From positions 186,001 through 250,000 of the forward strand of contig NW_017265141.1 of NCBI RefSeq assembly GCF_001638985.1: a stretch of DNA of 64,000 nucleotides, read 5' to 3'. Numbering within the stretch: the stretch's first letter is position 1; each line of letters opens with the position of its first letter. This DNA is from Phycomyces blakesleeanus NRRL 1555(-). Lineage: Eukaryota; Mucoromycota; Mucoromycetes; Mucorales; Phycomycetaceae. Both the position numbers and the translations under genes were made by a program. The notes under the pieces are model-generated. The model was not told where the DNA came from. It saw only the letters and a program-made list of their open reading frames with translations, and searched no databases. Positions 13,046 through 25,162 of this stretch are shown piece after piece.

Positions 13046-15282
13046 AAATGATTTAAGAAAATCAATATATATAGATTTTGATTGGTTCATTTTCATTTAT
13101 TTTATTGAATTTATTTACCATTGGTGGCCAGCCAATGATGAAAGTGGGATCTCCCTGTTGGACGAGAAAATTTTCAAAAAACTCGCAGTGGGCAACAGAT
13201 AGGTTATCAGCATTCTACACCTGCATAGACATCGCGTGGTTTATATAGTTTGGTTTATAGGTCTTCAACTGTGAAAGTCTTTCGACCGGTTTACTAAGGC
13301 CACATCTATGAGCAGACTACGTAGATAACCGCCACAATAAAGATCTGAAAAATTTGCAAACTTTTGGCCCCTTTTTATAGACAAAATGGTTCAATTCTTG
13401 TACGACCTTTTGCAATTGAAAGAAAGTCACGGAACGTGAAAATTAAAATGATTGGTGTTTGAAAAATGAGTCAATGACTTTTAAATCATTTTGATTGGCT
13501 TTTAAAATTGTGACGCCATATGAAAAAAAGAGTCCTTGGGGGTAAAATAAAAAAGTCACATCAGAGAGAGAAAACCGAGGCGGCTAAAAAGAAAAGTCAC
13601 CGCAAAAATGGCTCATAGTGTTAGGAAGGATATTGGATACGTGACTTATTATTTCTAGGTGACGTCTATTATTCTATAAGGTTCTATAAGAAGTAAAATA
13701 TTCAGTGTGTGAGTATTTTGGTGATTGTGTAGTATCTAAAGCGTACAGGGCCGTTTGCTGCCCAAAGTAAAAGAACTTCTTTAAGTGAATTTTTTTTAAA
13801 AAAGAGAATATAAATCCAAGTATTTATGCTTTTTTAAACGGCTCCTATTTAAAATCCATTTAAAGGAGTTACACTACAAGAGGTGTGCACGGCCCTTTTG
13901 GCCGTTTTTCGCTTTTTTTAAAAGTGAAAATCTCAAACATTATTTTTATTTTTCTTGTTAGCCCACAAATCTCCAACACTCGCAGGAATTGTTTACAAAT
14001 CAATATTTCTTCTTCTTCTTTGACATTAACTATGACCTTTTTTTGGTACTCTTGTTATATACATCTTCTTCAATGAGTAACCTGTGATATTCGAATTTAA
14101 TAGAATTGTTGTTTCATAAATGACAACAGCACATATTTATATCTTTCTTTTTCAAAAATATTAATCAATAATTGACCAACAAATTGGATTATTACGAGGC
14201 TCATTTTTTCTTAAAAAAATAGATAAACCTTTGTTTATATAAATACAATAGTGCTTTGTATTGTGGAAATTCCCTGCAAGCTTAATACCCTCACATACAG
14301 ACAGAATACATATAAATAGTGTTTGGTTTGATTTAGTTAATGTTTTAGTGTGAATTTAATTACATGTATTTTGTATTTTTATAGGGACAAGTTCAACCTT
14401 AAACTCAATATTCTTTAATTTATTCTATTCATAGTACACCTTACTCTTCTAGAAATAGAGTGTTCCCATTGTCGAGATAAAAGAATTCCTGATTGGATTG
14501 TCCAACTATCCTACAAATAAGAGTGAGAGTACGATCACTCCCAACATAACTCACAATTAAACTTTTTATAATGCATCAATAATTGGTATCGTCAATAACT
14601 TCTTTCAATCTAATTGATTGGCCCGAATGATGGCTATCGATGGATGAAAGCTCATTACTTGTCAACTATAGAAATCTTGGATTCCCTCAAATTAATTGGA
14701 ACAACATTGACAATGTGGCTAGACTTGTGTGTAGATCGGATTTTATTATTGAAAGAAAAAGGCATTGAATTGTTATACAATAGCTACCAGTCAGTAATGA
14801 TGATGCATCGCTCGACAAAAAGATTTGTGTAGCATAGCAGTTTTCTGGCCAATAAATTATTCTTTTTGGATTTTATTTTGCACTTTATAGCTTTCGGTCG
14901 TTTTTATTGATTGTTTTATTTTCTGGTAAATTTAATATTATTGCACAGTACATTGCATTTTGGCGACTAATAAAAGTAAAAAGTAAAAAAAAAGTAAAAG
15001 CCAAATGTTTTTATGCAAATTTGCTACGATTTTTAAATATTTGGTGTAAATAGCGTACTGGTATTTACACAGGTTGACGTCACGAGAGTGCGGTGTAGCC
15101 CAAGCTCAATGTTTTGTGTTTATAGACAACTGCTTTAAACAAAACCATCCCCACTCTACTGAATATTCAGGTTAGCAAACGCAGAATACACATCCATGAC
15201 GATCGCATCTCATCCAAGATACACTAGACGAATTCCTAATCAATAATGTAATCTATTCTGTTATTACAGTTTTTTTTTAGAC

Positions 15283-16105
15283 ATGTCGTGGAACACAAAG
15301 ACTTGGGCTTGGGTTAAGAAATATTTTTCTGTGGTAAGCAGGGGATCCACTTTTTGATTATTGAATTCGAGCCGGTCTTTCTAAATTTATCTTATTAAAC
15401 ATATCGCCAATCATAATTATCTATCTAGAACCCTTTGGTCACTGATGGTATTCCCGTCGTTGGTCAGTTCAGAACACCTGCTGTTGGGTAAGTCGGGGCA
15501 ATTAAAACGCGATAATGAGAAGTCTAGATAACTTATCGCATTATTTAAATACACTTGTAGTTCGAGACCCGAGAAATACGTATATCCCAAGTCAGCTGCT
15601 TCCAACATCAGCGGAAACTACTATTTCCAGAGAGACACTCGCAGAAACTACCCTAGACTTGCTATTTACACACAGCAGGAGGTTGCTGGTCTTATCGAAG
15701 GTGGATCTGTCAAGGCTAGGTAATAACACGAGCTAATTTAGAGGATCCAGAATTGGTTATTCGAGATGCATGGGATATAAATAAGTGGTGGATAAGAGGG
15801 AGGTTATTTTTTTGACTTACGCGGTTAAACATATCACCAATTAGCATTCCTGCCGTTGAGGGTCAGACTGCCGTTGAGGTTACCAACCCCAAGCCTCTTG
15901 TTGAGGTATTGAACTCTCACAAGCTCTACAGTGCCCAGAAGCCTGCACCCACTCCTAACTGGGGTCGCAAGATGGAATGGAAGGAATCCAAGGACTTTGT
16001 CTATCCTGAAGATGGTAAGAATATACATACCCTATGCATGTATTCGATATCTTATATGTCTTTTTATTAGGTTCCTTCTTCCCAATGAAGGTTTATACTA
16101 TGTAG
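15283..16105 (+). CDS. NUZM: Mitochondrial complex I accessory subunit, NUZM / NUO-21.3a family
   Basis: This is a fungal accessory subunit of NADH:ubiquinone oxidoreductase in the inner mitochondrial membrane. Exons 15283-15333, 15429-15487, 15561-15719, 15845-16014 and 16071-16105 join in frame to 157 residues. Family-like signatures are an N-terminal stretch MSWNTKTWAWVKKYFSV, then NPLVTDGIPVVGQFRTP, the central block YYFQRDTRRNYPRL followed by TQQEVAGLI, and a short hydrophobic C-terminus SFFPMKVYTM. I recalled the N. crassa 21.3 kDa subunit pattern (RRNYP...VVGLL), so assignment rests on motif memory, not a search. Because every exon is short, it is easily missed by single-frame ORF calling. 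Introns 1 and 3 share an AAACATATC-CCAAT segment before the acceptor. Confidence 0.75.
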
Positions 16106-17640
16106 AGTGGTAGTTTAAGTTGAAATAAAAAAAAAGACAAAATAAAGTGTTTTCCTACATTGACTGATATGTTTACACAAGAAGACTACATGAACAAATC
16201 GGCTTAAGAGACTTGTTTTCAAATTATACACAATACATCTGACACCTTAATAAGTTGAATGAGGAACTATGATTTGAATTTTCTTTTTTTATTTATTTTT
16301 TACTTTCTCATATGCTTTTATAATAAAAATTTGACTAGTTCTGTACTGACCATGTCAATTTAAATATAAATATAATTGGATAAAACTAGAAGTGTGTGAA
16401 ATAATTATTATCTTGTGAACATTCCTCTGTTAAAACATTGCCTGAGAATAAATAAAGGCTTATCCGAGTATATGAATAACAAGCCATGTATATATTACTT
16501 AACTAATCTTTGAGAAATTTGTCCTTACGCGTGTATACTTATATTGGCTCCTCGTCTAATCTTAATAGTTGTTGAAAGTAACACAGGATGAGGACTTCTA
16601 TGGATAAAGTCAGTTTTTATTTTAATATATATGCATGTGATTTCGTTGGAATCGACATCCATTAGAGCGGTTTTTCGAAGTACAAAATAAAGAAAGATTA
16701 ATTGATTTATGGTAAGCTAAGATACATATGTACTTTGTTGTGGTGAAAAAATAGTCCATTTTAAGGCATAATTCAATTGCTGAAAAGATTGAGTGACATT
16801 TACACTTGGACAATACACACAATGGTAATTATTACGGTCTGAATTCGTTTCTAAAGATAAGAAGTACTGGTAAACTCTTGGTCTTACTATTATTACCTAA
16901 CAAAATCCTATAAACTTTTATTGAGTTAATATCTTGCCATATTTTGAACAAAAAATCAGAAACAGATTTACACTTGAAAAATACATAAATTACACAGCCA
17001 AGCAAAGGTGTGATAGCTTCATCTGTTACAAATCAGAAGTGTTGAAAAAGAATATATATTTTCTATTAAATGTGTAATACAAACCGGGATTTATATATTT
17101 TATTATTATTATTATTATTATTTTAAAAAAAAAGGATCTAAAATTGGTATAATTGTTCCTGAATCCACACTGCAAATAGGCGGAATATACTTATCCCAGC
17201 TAAATACCAAAATAAGGCAAATGTGGGAGATATGTTCATACCCCACTGATTTGAGGCGAACTTATATATACAAGGCCTAGTAAGAGACAACGCTTTCGTA
17301 CTTGTTCCGTGTGTGGTGTTCAGGTGTTGAATGGAATATGTATATGTGTATATAATATTCAAATACACACTATATCTTGTGAGAATATCAAAATAACATC
17401 CAACGGACTTCTTGCCGACTAGTTCTTGTCATAGTTTAGGCAAGAAAATACTTCTTTTTTTTTGTATTCTTTATTGGTTATAGCTGATGCGTTTGCACGC
17501 GGCTAATTAAAAAAAGGAAAGACGTGTAACATACATAAAAAGCGAGAGCGTCTATCGGGGATGGGGCTGTGAGGAAAGGAATAGCTATGCAAACAGCTGG
17601 CTAGAAGATATAATCATAAGAAAAAAAAACAAAAAGAAAA
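16106..17640. other. AT-rich intergenic DNA
   Basis: About 1.5 kb between the complex I subunit gene and the uncertain 17.6-19.2 kb region. It contains an (ATT)n run near 17101-17121 and short AT tracts. An A-rich AATAAA-containing sequence just after 16105 is a likely polyadenylation region. I see no gene here. Confidence 0.55.
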
Positions 17641-17649
17641 AACAAAATT

Positions 17650-19250
17650 ATTGGATTTGGGCAATGTCTGATGACTTAATTGCAAGGTTCCATGATATAA
17701 CACCAGAAGCTTTCGCCGCTACAGAACCAGTCAGGGAGGGAGATTCTTCAAAGAAAGTTCCAGTGAGCACCCCAAATTGCATGCGTAGTGACATCTACCA
17801 GTAGAACTAGCAGATCAGACGTATCTGAACGCTTCAGGGAATTACCAAGAAGGAGGTCTCTTGCTGACTGTGCATTCCATTTGGGTGCATGACGAGCAAG
17901 CATTATACTCTAAACACAGAATTTAGAAGGGCAAGCGAAGAAAAGGTGTAAAGAATACTTTACTGGGACAGAGTACAACAGACACGCAGTCGACAGCACG
18001 GTAGCAGGAATGATCTAGTGGGTAGGAGGCGACAGGATTAGCCGTATGTCCACGAAGAAGCAATCGGTTGTTGATTGTATAAGCCATGATTTGATGGGTA
18101 CTCCCAATGTTACGTACAAGGTTGCCGATGCTGATTGGAACGGCACAAGGGTTGATATTTTAGACATGCTAGCACTTTCTGTGCTGGGTTCCCTTCCACC
18201 TCTTCTGATTGAAACCCAAAATACAACTTTACAAAACCGCTTTCGTATTGGTGTGCTATTATCAAATCTTCGAACTTTTTTTTATTACTCGAGACTATTT
18301 GCAACATAAACTAATAGCCGTTCAAAAGGACAATTGACAAAACATCTTACGGGATGTACATGCAAAGAATCAAACAAATTTGTGAAGATGGCATCGAATA
18401 CAGCCATGAAACCAAACATCGTTTGCTGAGCGATTCGAGTTTGAACTCTTCGAAAAATTGGAATACCCTGATAGTCTATAACTGAGGCCTCCACCAAAAA
18501 AGAAAATCGCAAAAACATACCATATAGGATCAAGAGCACTCGTGGTGATAATAAGTTTTATGGAATAGGGTTTCTAGTCACTTATTTTATTTCTTCTTCC
18601 TCTTCTATGTTTATTGTAATACCGATTTTCAGGCATAAAATGCCACACGCTCAGTGCTTTGCATTGTAGCCGACCAATTAGTATATAAAAAAAGACTATT
18701 GTTGAATACAATTTTTTGCACGACATCAAATTCAAAACCAGCGACTTTACTTCTTGAAATGAATGTATATTTATCCATAAAAAAAAACTACAGACCTATG
18801 CGTGTAACATAATACATTGTGTATTTTGAGTACACCCAGAGCACAAATCGATCGTCCATGTGTGCTTGGGGTACATATGTCATAAAGATTGGAACATTAA
18901 GAACACAGTAGAGAATATCGCTCCCAAAGAGACAGCTTTGACATCAAGATACATTTTCTTTAGGATTTTCATTGTAGTGTCGAGCTACATACCAGAGATC
19001 TACATTAAAAGGAAAAATTAACTAGTACCTAAAGTTAAATAGTGTGGGGAACTCACATGAGTCCAATAAAGAAGAAGGCCGCTACTGAAAATACTTTTCC
19101 ACTAAAAGTTATTTTGTACGCTATTAGTGATCAAATATCACCAATCGAAATACTGGATAAGGAACAAATCTCGTCGCTTTTAGCATACAATTGTACGACA
19201 CACCTTTATCGTAATAAACAACGAAGATTGAACATAGCATTTATTCAGTT
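17650..19250 (-). pseudogene. Broken or unresolved membrane-protein-like coding region
   Basis: The minus strand holds several coding-like blocks with plausible splice sites that I could not join into one frame. From 19118 to 19056 a hydrophobic block ends at a GTGAGT donor. From 18989 to 18790 there is LWYVARHYNENPKENV, then a stop, then VLWVYSKYTMYYVTRIG. From 18481 to 18352 there is IDYQGIPIFRRVQTRIAQQ and MFGFMAVFDAIFTNLFDSLH, followed by a GTAAGA donor. From 18265 to 18120 a block begins FEDLIIAHQYESGFVKLYFG, and more blocks continue to 17650. The in-frame stop suggests decay, or I mis-set an intron. The gene would be divergent from the 19467 gene. I do not recognise the family. The plus strand at 17664 also looks like an initiating exon, so the true strand is uncertain. 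Confidence 0.3.
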
Positions 19251-19466
19251 AAAAATATGAGAAAGAGAATGTGAAAACAAATAAAAAGACGCTTGTTGGA
19301 TTGGCAAGTACATCATCCTACCCCTTTACCTTCTCTTTTACACCAAAGCATCCACCTTGTTTAGTAAAGACAGCAAAGAGATCCCTCTTTACTTCTGTAT
19401 CGTATTTGGGAAATCTGTCTACCTATCCAACCATTCCTGTCCTTTTCTTTTACTCCTATTAAAAAA

Positions 19467-22400
19467 ATGTCAAACAAATCAATCGATGGCCATGCTCCGC
19501 TTGTAAGGCATGAGAGTCGAGATGAATATCATGATGCTAAGGAGGAAAGCATTCATAAAATTTACATAGAAGAATACGCTAGTAAACCTCCTCCACCAAA
19601 ACCTCGATTTTACCGCAAAAAAAAGTATTGGATATTTTGCTCAATATCTAGTGCAATAACCACGATCGTCGCCGTCCTTCTTGCGATCTATGTTTTCTTC
19701 CCCATGATTGCTCAGCACCTGATGAACCAAGCCAAAATTGGTGTCGATAAAGCACAGATTACATTCGCGCCTCCGTCAAGTCTCGATACAACATCTGCCT
19801 TACAACTAATTAAGCGGGACGACGGGCTGGACCCCAACTCTACATTCTACCTTGCATTACAAAGTTCCCTTAGCAATACTGGTCCTTTTGGGGCAGATAT
19901 CAAGTTTCAAAATCCAATTAATGTCTACTATAATGATACACTACTTGGAAATATCACATTACCAGATACAAAGATCTCAGGTGGTAAAGGTGCTCTCAAT
20001 GCAGAGACTGCATTCTTAATCCAAGACACCGACTTCTTTGCCACCTTTGCGCGTGAGATGTTGGCAAATGAAAACTTTGAATGGGTTATGAAAGGAAAGC
20101 TCAAAATTACCGCACTCACAAGGTAAGCTATAAGTTTGTCTTTAAGTATGTAAAGCCAAATTACTCATATGCACTTTTCTTTTCTTTTTAAAGAACTGCT
20201 ACTGTAAATCTTGACAAAACCATATCTTTAACAGGTAAGCTATCTATACATAAAGTTGTTTTCTAAAAAGAAAAACAAGCAATGATGCTATATCTGTTTG
20301 GAATCCGTTTGATCAACTTTTAATGGTTCAAATAATTAATTATATTCTTATTGATAGGGATGAATGGTTTTCCAAATGTCAGGATAACATCGTTTGAACT
20401 TCCAAGTGATGCTCCAGGTGGTGGAATTAACGTTGCCCTTGGTACAGTCCTTGTATCGCCTTCTCCGATTGGTGTCCAGCTTGGTACTATAAATCTTGCC
20501 ATTTCCTACGACAGTGTCGACCTTGGAGTGGTTTCAGCTGATAATATAACCCTACAGAGTGGCGACAACGACATCCTTCTCAAAGGTGTTCTGAAGCCTC
20601 AGTCCGACCCGGTTGCATTAGAAAAAGTCGGTGTTCTTTTCTCAAACTATGTTTCCGGAAAGATTTCACAAACAACTGCCACTGGTATCTCTGCAGCTCC
20701 GGATGGTCAAAACGCAATTGGCTGGCTTTCCCAAGGATTCGAATCCGTTCAGTTACATGTAGACTTGGCAGCCAATGGTCCCATGAAAATTATAAGCGCA
20801 GTCAACATGGGCTATCTTGATCTTCAGTTTAACCAAGATTCTCCCTACGATCCTACCGTTAATGCTCCTGTGGTCACTTCTGATTTCTCTATTCCGTTTG
20901 GATTTTCTCTGAATATTACAAAAGCTGCTTTGAACATTACGCTTGGTACAAATTCTACAGGAGACTTCTCCGTAATTCAGATTCCTTGGTCTCCTACTCA
21001 AAGTGACCAGTCAACCGGAAAGCTTCAGTTTGCTCTTAACAACAATACACTTGCCGGTATTCCTAGCAAAGATGTCGAATTCAACGATTATACATATGAG
21101 CTCACTGCCTCTGACCTTTACACCTTCCGTGTCGGTGGAAATGCTACGACTCTCGTCCAGACCCCTCTAGGAGAGATTCAGCTTGGTGGAGTTACGTTCG
21201 AAGTTCCTACAAGTCTTCACGGCCTCCAGTTCTTGAACAGCTCAGCCACGATTATCAACAGCCTTGATGTGACAGGTGGCCAGTCTGACCATCTTGAGCT
21301 TGCTATCAGTGTTACAATGTCCAACCCTTCAGACTTTAGCATTTCTACTGGAAACGTATATCTCGCTATGATGGCTAATGATGTTCATCTTGGCGTAGTA
21401 ACTCTCAATAATCTCAAGTTAGACCGAGGCGATAATACCGTTTTGACAACAGCCACTTTTGATCCCAAGAGCTCCGATGTCGGTCAGAATATATTGAGCA
21501 GTTTCGTTATGGGCAAAGACAACAATGTTCATATCGGAGGCTTTGATAAGTCTACAGACATTGCATCTCTTGCTGACGCTCTTGGAAGCATTTCAATCGA
21601 TGCCGTTCTTCCAGGTCTCAATGCTTCTTTGATTCAGACCGCTTCTCTGTTGGTTCAGCCTGACTCACCGACAACAAATATCGTCAATGTTCAAGTCGGT
21701 ATTGCTAATCCGTTCACTACTGGTCTATCGATTACAAAGGTGGTCTCATCAGTATCCTTCCAGGGTATGCCGATTGGAAACATTGACCAAGATATTAGCA
21801 ATAATCCCATCGTTGTTTCTGGGCATGTCACTGCTCAATCTTCTCCTCTTTCTATGACAATGAACATGGAGCCGGCAGTCATTGCCTTGCTTCTCCGCCA
21901 ACTTGCTGTAAAGTCAGACATGGATCTCAAGCCCCTGGATGCACTTCTTGGAATGGGTGGGTTCCACATTGAGGGTCAGGAAGATGTCACGCCCACAGCT
22001 GATATATTCAATACTTTCAATATATCGAGCTATGTAATGGATGCTATGAAAGCCCTCCAGGTCGATCTCCAGTTATCCACAGAGTTAAACATTGGGCAGT
22101 ACACTGACGGACTTCAGTTCTCTCAAAGTAATGTTGCGATCACTACCGATGATTCAGTTACTCGTCTTATCCCTATCGTTGGTCAACCCATTGTACAGCA
22201 GATTGTTGATGGTGCCACCCTGTCCTTTAACACCATCGTCTTGTCCGCCCCAACTGATACCAACTTTAAGCTTGTTTTGAATGGCGCAATCGAAGGAACC
22301 GGTCCATTCTCGGCCCAGATATCTTTCCCTCAAGGACTTACAGTTGCATGGCAAGGGAAGACTCTTGGTAGCGTGACTATGGATATGATACAGACAAAGC

Positions 22401-24717
22401 CGGATGAAGGTGCTCAGTTCAATCTTCCCGGTGAATTCACTGTAACAGATCAGGATGCTATGGGTGAATTTGCCAGTTATTTGATCAACAACAAGGACTT
22501 TGTCTGGGACATTTATACAGACTCTGTTAGCGTCAATGCACTTGGATTTACTTTTAGTGCTATTCACATGGAGAAGTTTGTCACGCTATCTGGTACCAAT
22601 GGATTCAAGGATGCTGTAGTAATAAACTCTTTTGATTTGCCGTCAAATGATCCTGATGGAGGTATCACTCTTACTGCCAAGTCCACTATCAAGAATCCTA
22701 GCCAAGTTGGCTTTGATCTCAACGGCGTCAGTTTCAACGCCTACTATGATGGTGTACTCCTTGGCCCCCTCGGATCTGAAGGTGCCGCTGTATTCCCTCC
22801 TCAAGGAGCGGGCGATCTTAGTATGAAAGGCCGTCTTATTCACCAGGATTCTGCCGAGGGTTTAAAGGCTGTCACTACAGTATTCGAGAACTATCTTGCG
22901 GCCAATAATTCTATTGTTACAATCGAAGGAGCATCTGCCTCTGGTCCTAACGGTGAAGTTGGCTGGCTTACTGCTGCTTTCAAGACACTCAAGATCGAAG
23001 GTGTTGTCTTACCCGGTCCAGCAACGAAACCCACCCTTATCCCATCCGTTACAATAAAGGATATGGAAATTGACTTCACAAAGAGTGCTTATTCTCCTCC
23101 AGCAAGCTCTAAGCAGATTCAGGCCCAGATCAAGAATCCCTTTGGCTTCCCTCTTAGCGTAACTTCTTTAAATATGGACGCCTTTGCTTCGTATGATGGT
23201 AAAACGGTTGCTGAACTCAAGATTCCCGACGAGAAGGCTACAACAGACAGAAGTGGCATTGTATCAACTCAATTTGACAATGTTCCATTTGCCTCACCAG
23301 ACAGTGCGCATTCTGGATTTGACAGTTTTATTTCAGTTTTGACTTCCACGGCCCAGGCTCAGTTTGGACTTTCTGGTACAGCCAATGCACTGACCAGCAC
23401 AGCTGCCGGTGATCTTCAGCTCAATAATATCGGGTTTGACGTACAAACTTCTTTGGCTGGTAAGTGACGTACAATCTACAATATACAGAAACAAAAAACA
23501 CATTATTAAATATTCTTATAGGCCTGAACAACTTTGGAAACAAGGCTTCAATTCTGAGTTTGGATGTAGTTGGCGGTACTTCTGAATACATCATTATCGA
23601 GTTGAGCGTGTCCTTTGCAAATCCTTCCCAAATTGCTATCACAATCGGCGACATATCGTTCAGTGCCCAAATGAACGAGTTCAATGCTGATGTCGGAGAA
23701 GTTACTATCAAGGATACTGTAATCAATCCTGGTACAAATACCTTCTCTGCCGGTTTCCACCTTAGCAGCACCAATAGCAAGGCTGTCAGTCAGCTTCTGA
23801 GCGACTATCTTACCAATGCCAAGGTTCCTCTGACCGTTGTAGGAAGTTCAAAGTCTACCTTGATTGCATCACTTCAGCCAGCTCTCTCGACTATTAAGCT
23901 TTCTTCAGAGATGAGCGGTATTCCAGCATCTCTTATTGCCAGTACCAAGGTTGTGACAACTATATTCGATGTAATTGCCAAGAAGGGTGATGCCTATGTT
24001 ACCTTTAACAATCCTCTCAAGACAAAGTATGCTCTTAGCGAGATTCATTCCGTTATTACCTTCGAGGGTGAAGATGGTCCCTTCCAAGTTGGTCACATTG
24101 ATTACAGTATTCCTTCCCCTCTGGTGATCTCTGTTGGTGGAACGACTACTTCTGAGGCCTGGCCCCTTTCTATTGATGCAGATCTTGGTCAACTTCTCGA
24201 GCTCCTGACAAGTAGCAATAAGATTGTCAACCTAGCACAGAATGTCACTACTATCGTTGGAGATGGATTTACCTCTGAGTTGTACTACTACCAAGACAAA
24301 GTAGGCACAGAGATCGACTTGGAGTTATTACCTGGTCTACAGATCCCCCTTGGGGCCAATAAAGCGCAAAGGCAAACTTTGCTTTCCGACATTATGTCCC
24401 GTATTACAGGAAAAACCACTAGTACTAATACAACATCTGATGCATCTGCTGTGCCCGTGCCTTCCTCTGTCTATGCCTCTGCTACAATACCTGTTACAAG
24501 CTCTACCCCCAATTCTAGCTCTAGTTCAACTTTGGAACCTTCTGCTGAAACAACAAAAGAGCCTGCAGCCACTAAAACTACAGCTGCCGAGACAACAAAA
24601 GAAGCAGAAAAGACTACTCAAGCTGCCCAGTCAACTTCAACAGATAATTCTGCGCAAGCTACTGAAAGCAGTGAGCCAGAAAAGGGCCATGGTCTCTTTT
24701 GGCCTTTCAATCTATAA
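19467..24717 (+). CDS. Large single-pass membrane protein with duplicated DUF3712-like region
   Basis: Exons 19467-20122, 20194-20234, 20358-23459 and 23522-24717 join in frame to 1,664 residues. An N-terminal cytosolic tail of about 50 residues, with a proline run (PPPPKPRFYR) and basic KKK, precedes one membrane helix at residues ~54-79. The rest should be luminal or extracellular, is beta-rich and has many N-X-S/T sites. A Ser/Thr-rich tail (about 1565-1650) follows. Recurrent blocks such as TSFELPSDAPGGG and LDVTGGQSDHLELAI resemble the fungal DUF3712 family, which includes vacuolar or cell-surface membrane proteins; the assignment is from memory. Two copies of a ~745-residue unit are visible: SFELPSDAPGGG near residue 243 matches SFDLPSNDPDGG near 988, and QLGGVTFEVPTSL near 505 matches QLNNIGFDVQTSL near 1250. 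The function is unknown. Confidence 0.85.
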
Positions 24718-25162
24718 AGTAATCTAATGGTAAGTCATAGTTGATTTCACTTTCACCATTTCTAACATAATTACTTTTTGTAGGCTCCTTTTAATATATA
24801 TATATATATATATATATACATTTATTCATATTTTATTTAGTACTTCTACTTCTACTCATACACACGCATATATATAATATAATAAATCTATCAAGACAAG
24901 TTATTTTTTAATTCACATTATTATCAGCAAGATCGATTTTTTTTTGTAAAACGTGTATATGGCTCAACACTGTCAAGAAGCCATTTTTTTTAGTATCGAC
25001 TGTTATTGATAGCTCTCCTATTGTTTATTGAAACGAGGTTCGCATCGTACAGAGCTATTTATTTTCTTTCCACAAGCATTGTAGCGGTACGCTTCAGCCA
25101 ACTAATTTTTGTGTATGTGAAAGTAGGAAGAAGCAAAATTTATACTTAGCTATAGTGGTTTT
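24718..25162. other. Convergent intergenic gap
   Basis: This 445-base AT-rich gap lies between the 3' ends of the DUF3712-like gene (plus) and the MATH-BTB gene (minus). It includes a (TA)n tract near 24796-24819. An alternative short last exon of the BTB gene could lie within 25096-25142. I see nothing else. Confidence 0.55.

Larger units (their letters stand above)
10107..15282. other. AT-rich gene-poor stretch with decayed repeats
   Basis: Over 5 kb contain no gene I can support. The part nearest 10107 must carry the promoter of the exchange-factor gene. Within it are a pair of 32 bp direct repeats followed by short tandem repeats (11771-11925), a decayed coding remnant on the minus strand (about 12590-12860), and an A/T homopolymer-rich block (12898-13045). 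A hairpin-like AT sequence follows at 13035-13082. The 12000-12480 part is TA-rich and looks like old mobile DNA, but no family can be named. Confidence 0.6.

Noticed and set aside
13620..13977. Possible solo LTR starting TGTTAG and ending CAACA
   Set aside because: No matching flanking target duplication, no second LTR and no internal retrotransposon sequence.
14600..14832. Plus-strand frame with DGYRWMKAHYLSTIEILDSL
   Set aside because: Short, without domain, and embedded in decayed AT-rich DNA; an adjacent frame looks similarly open.
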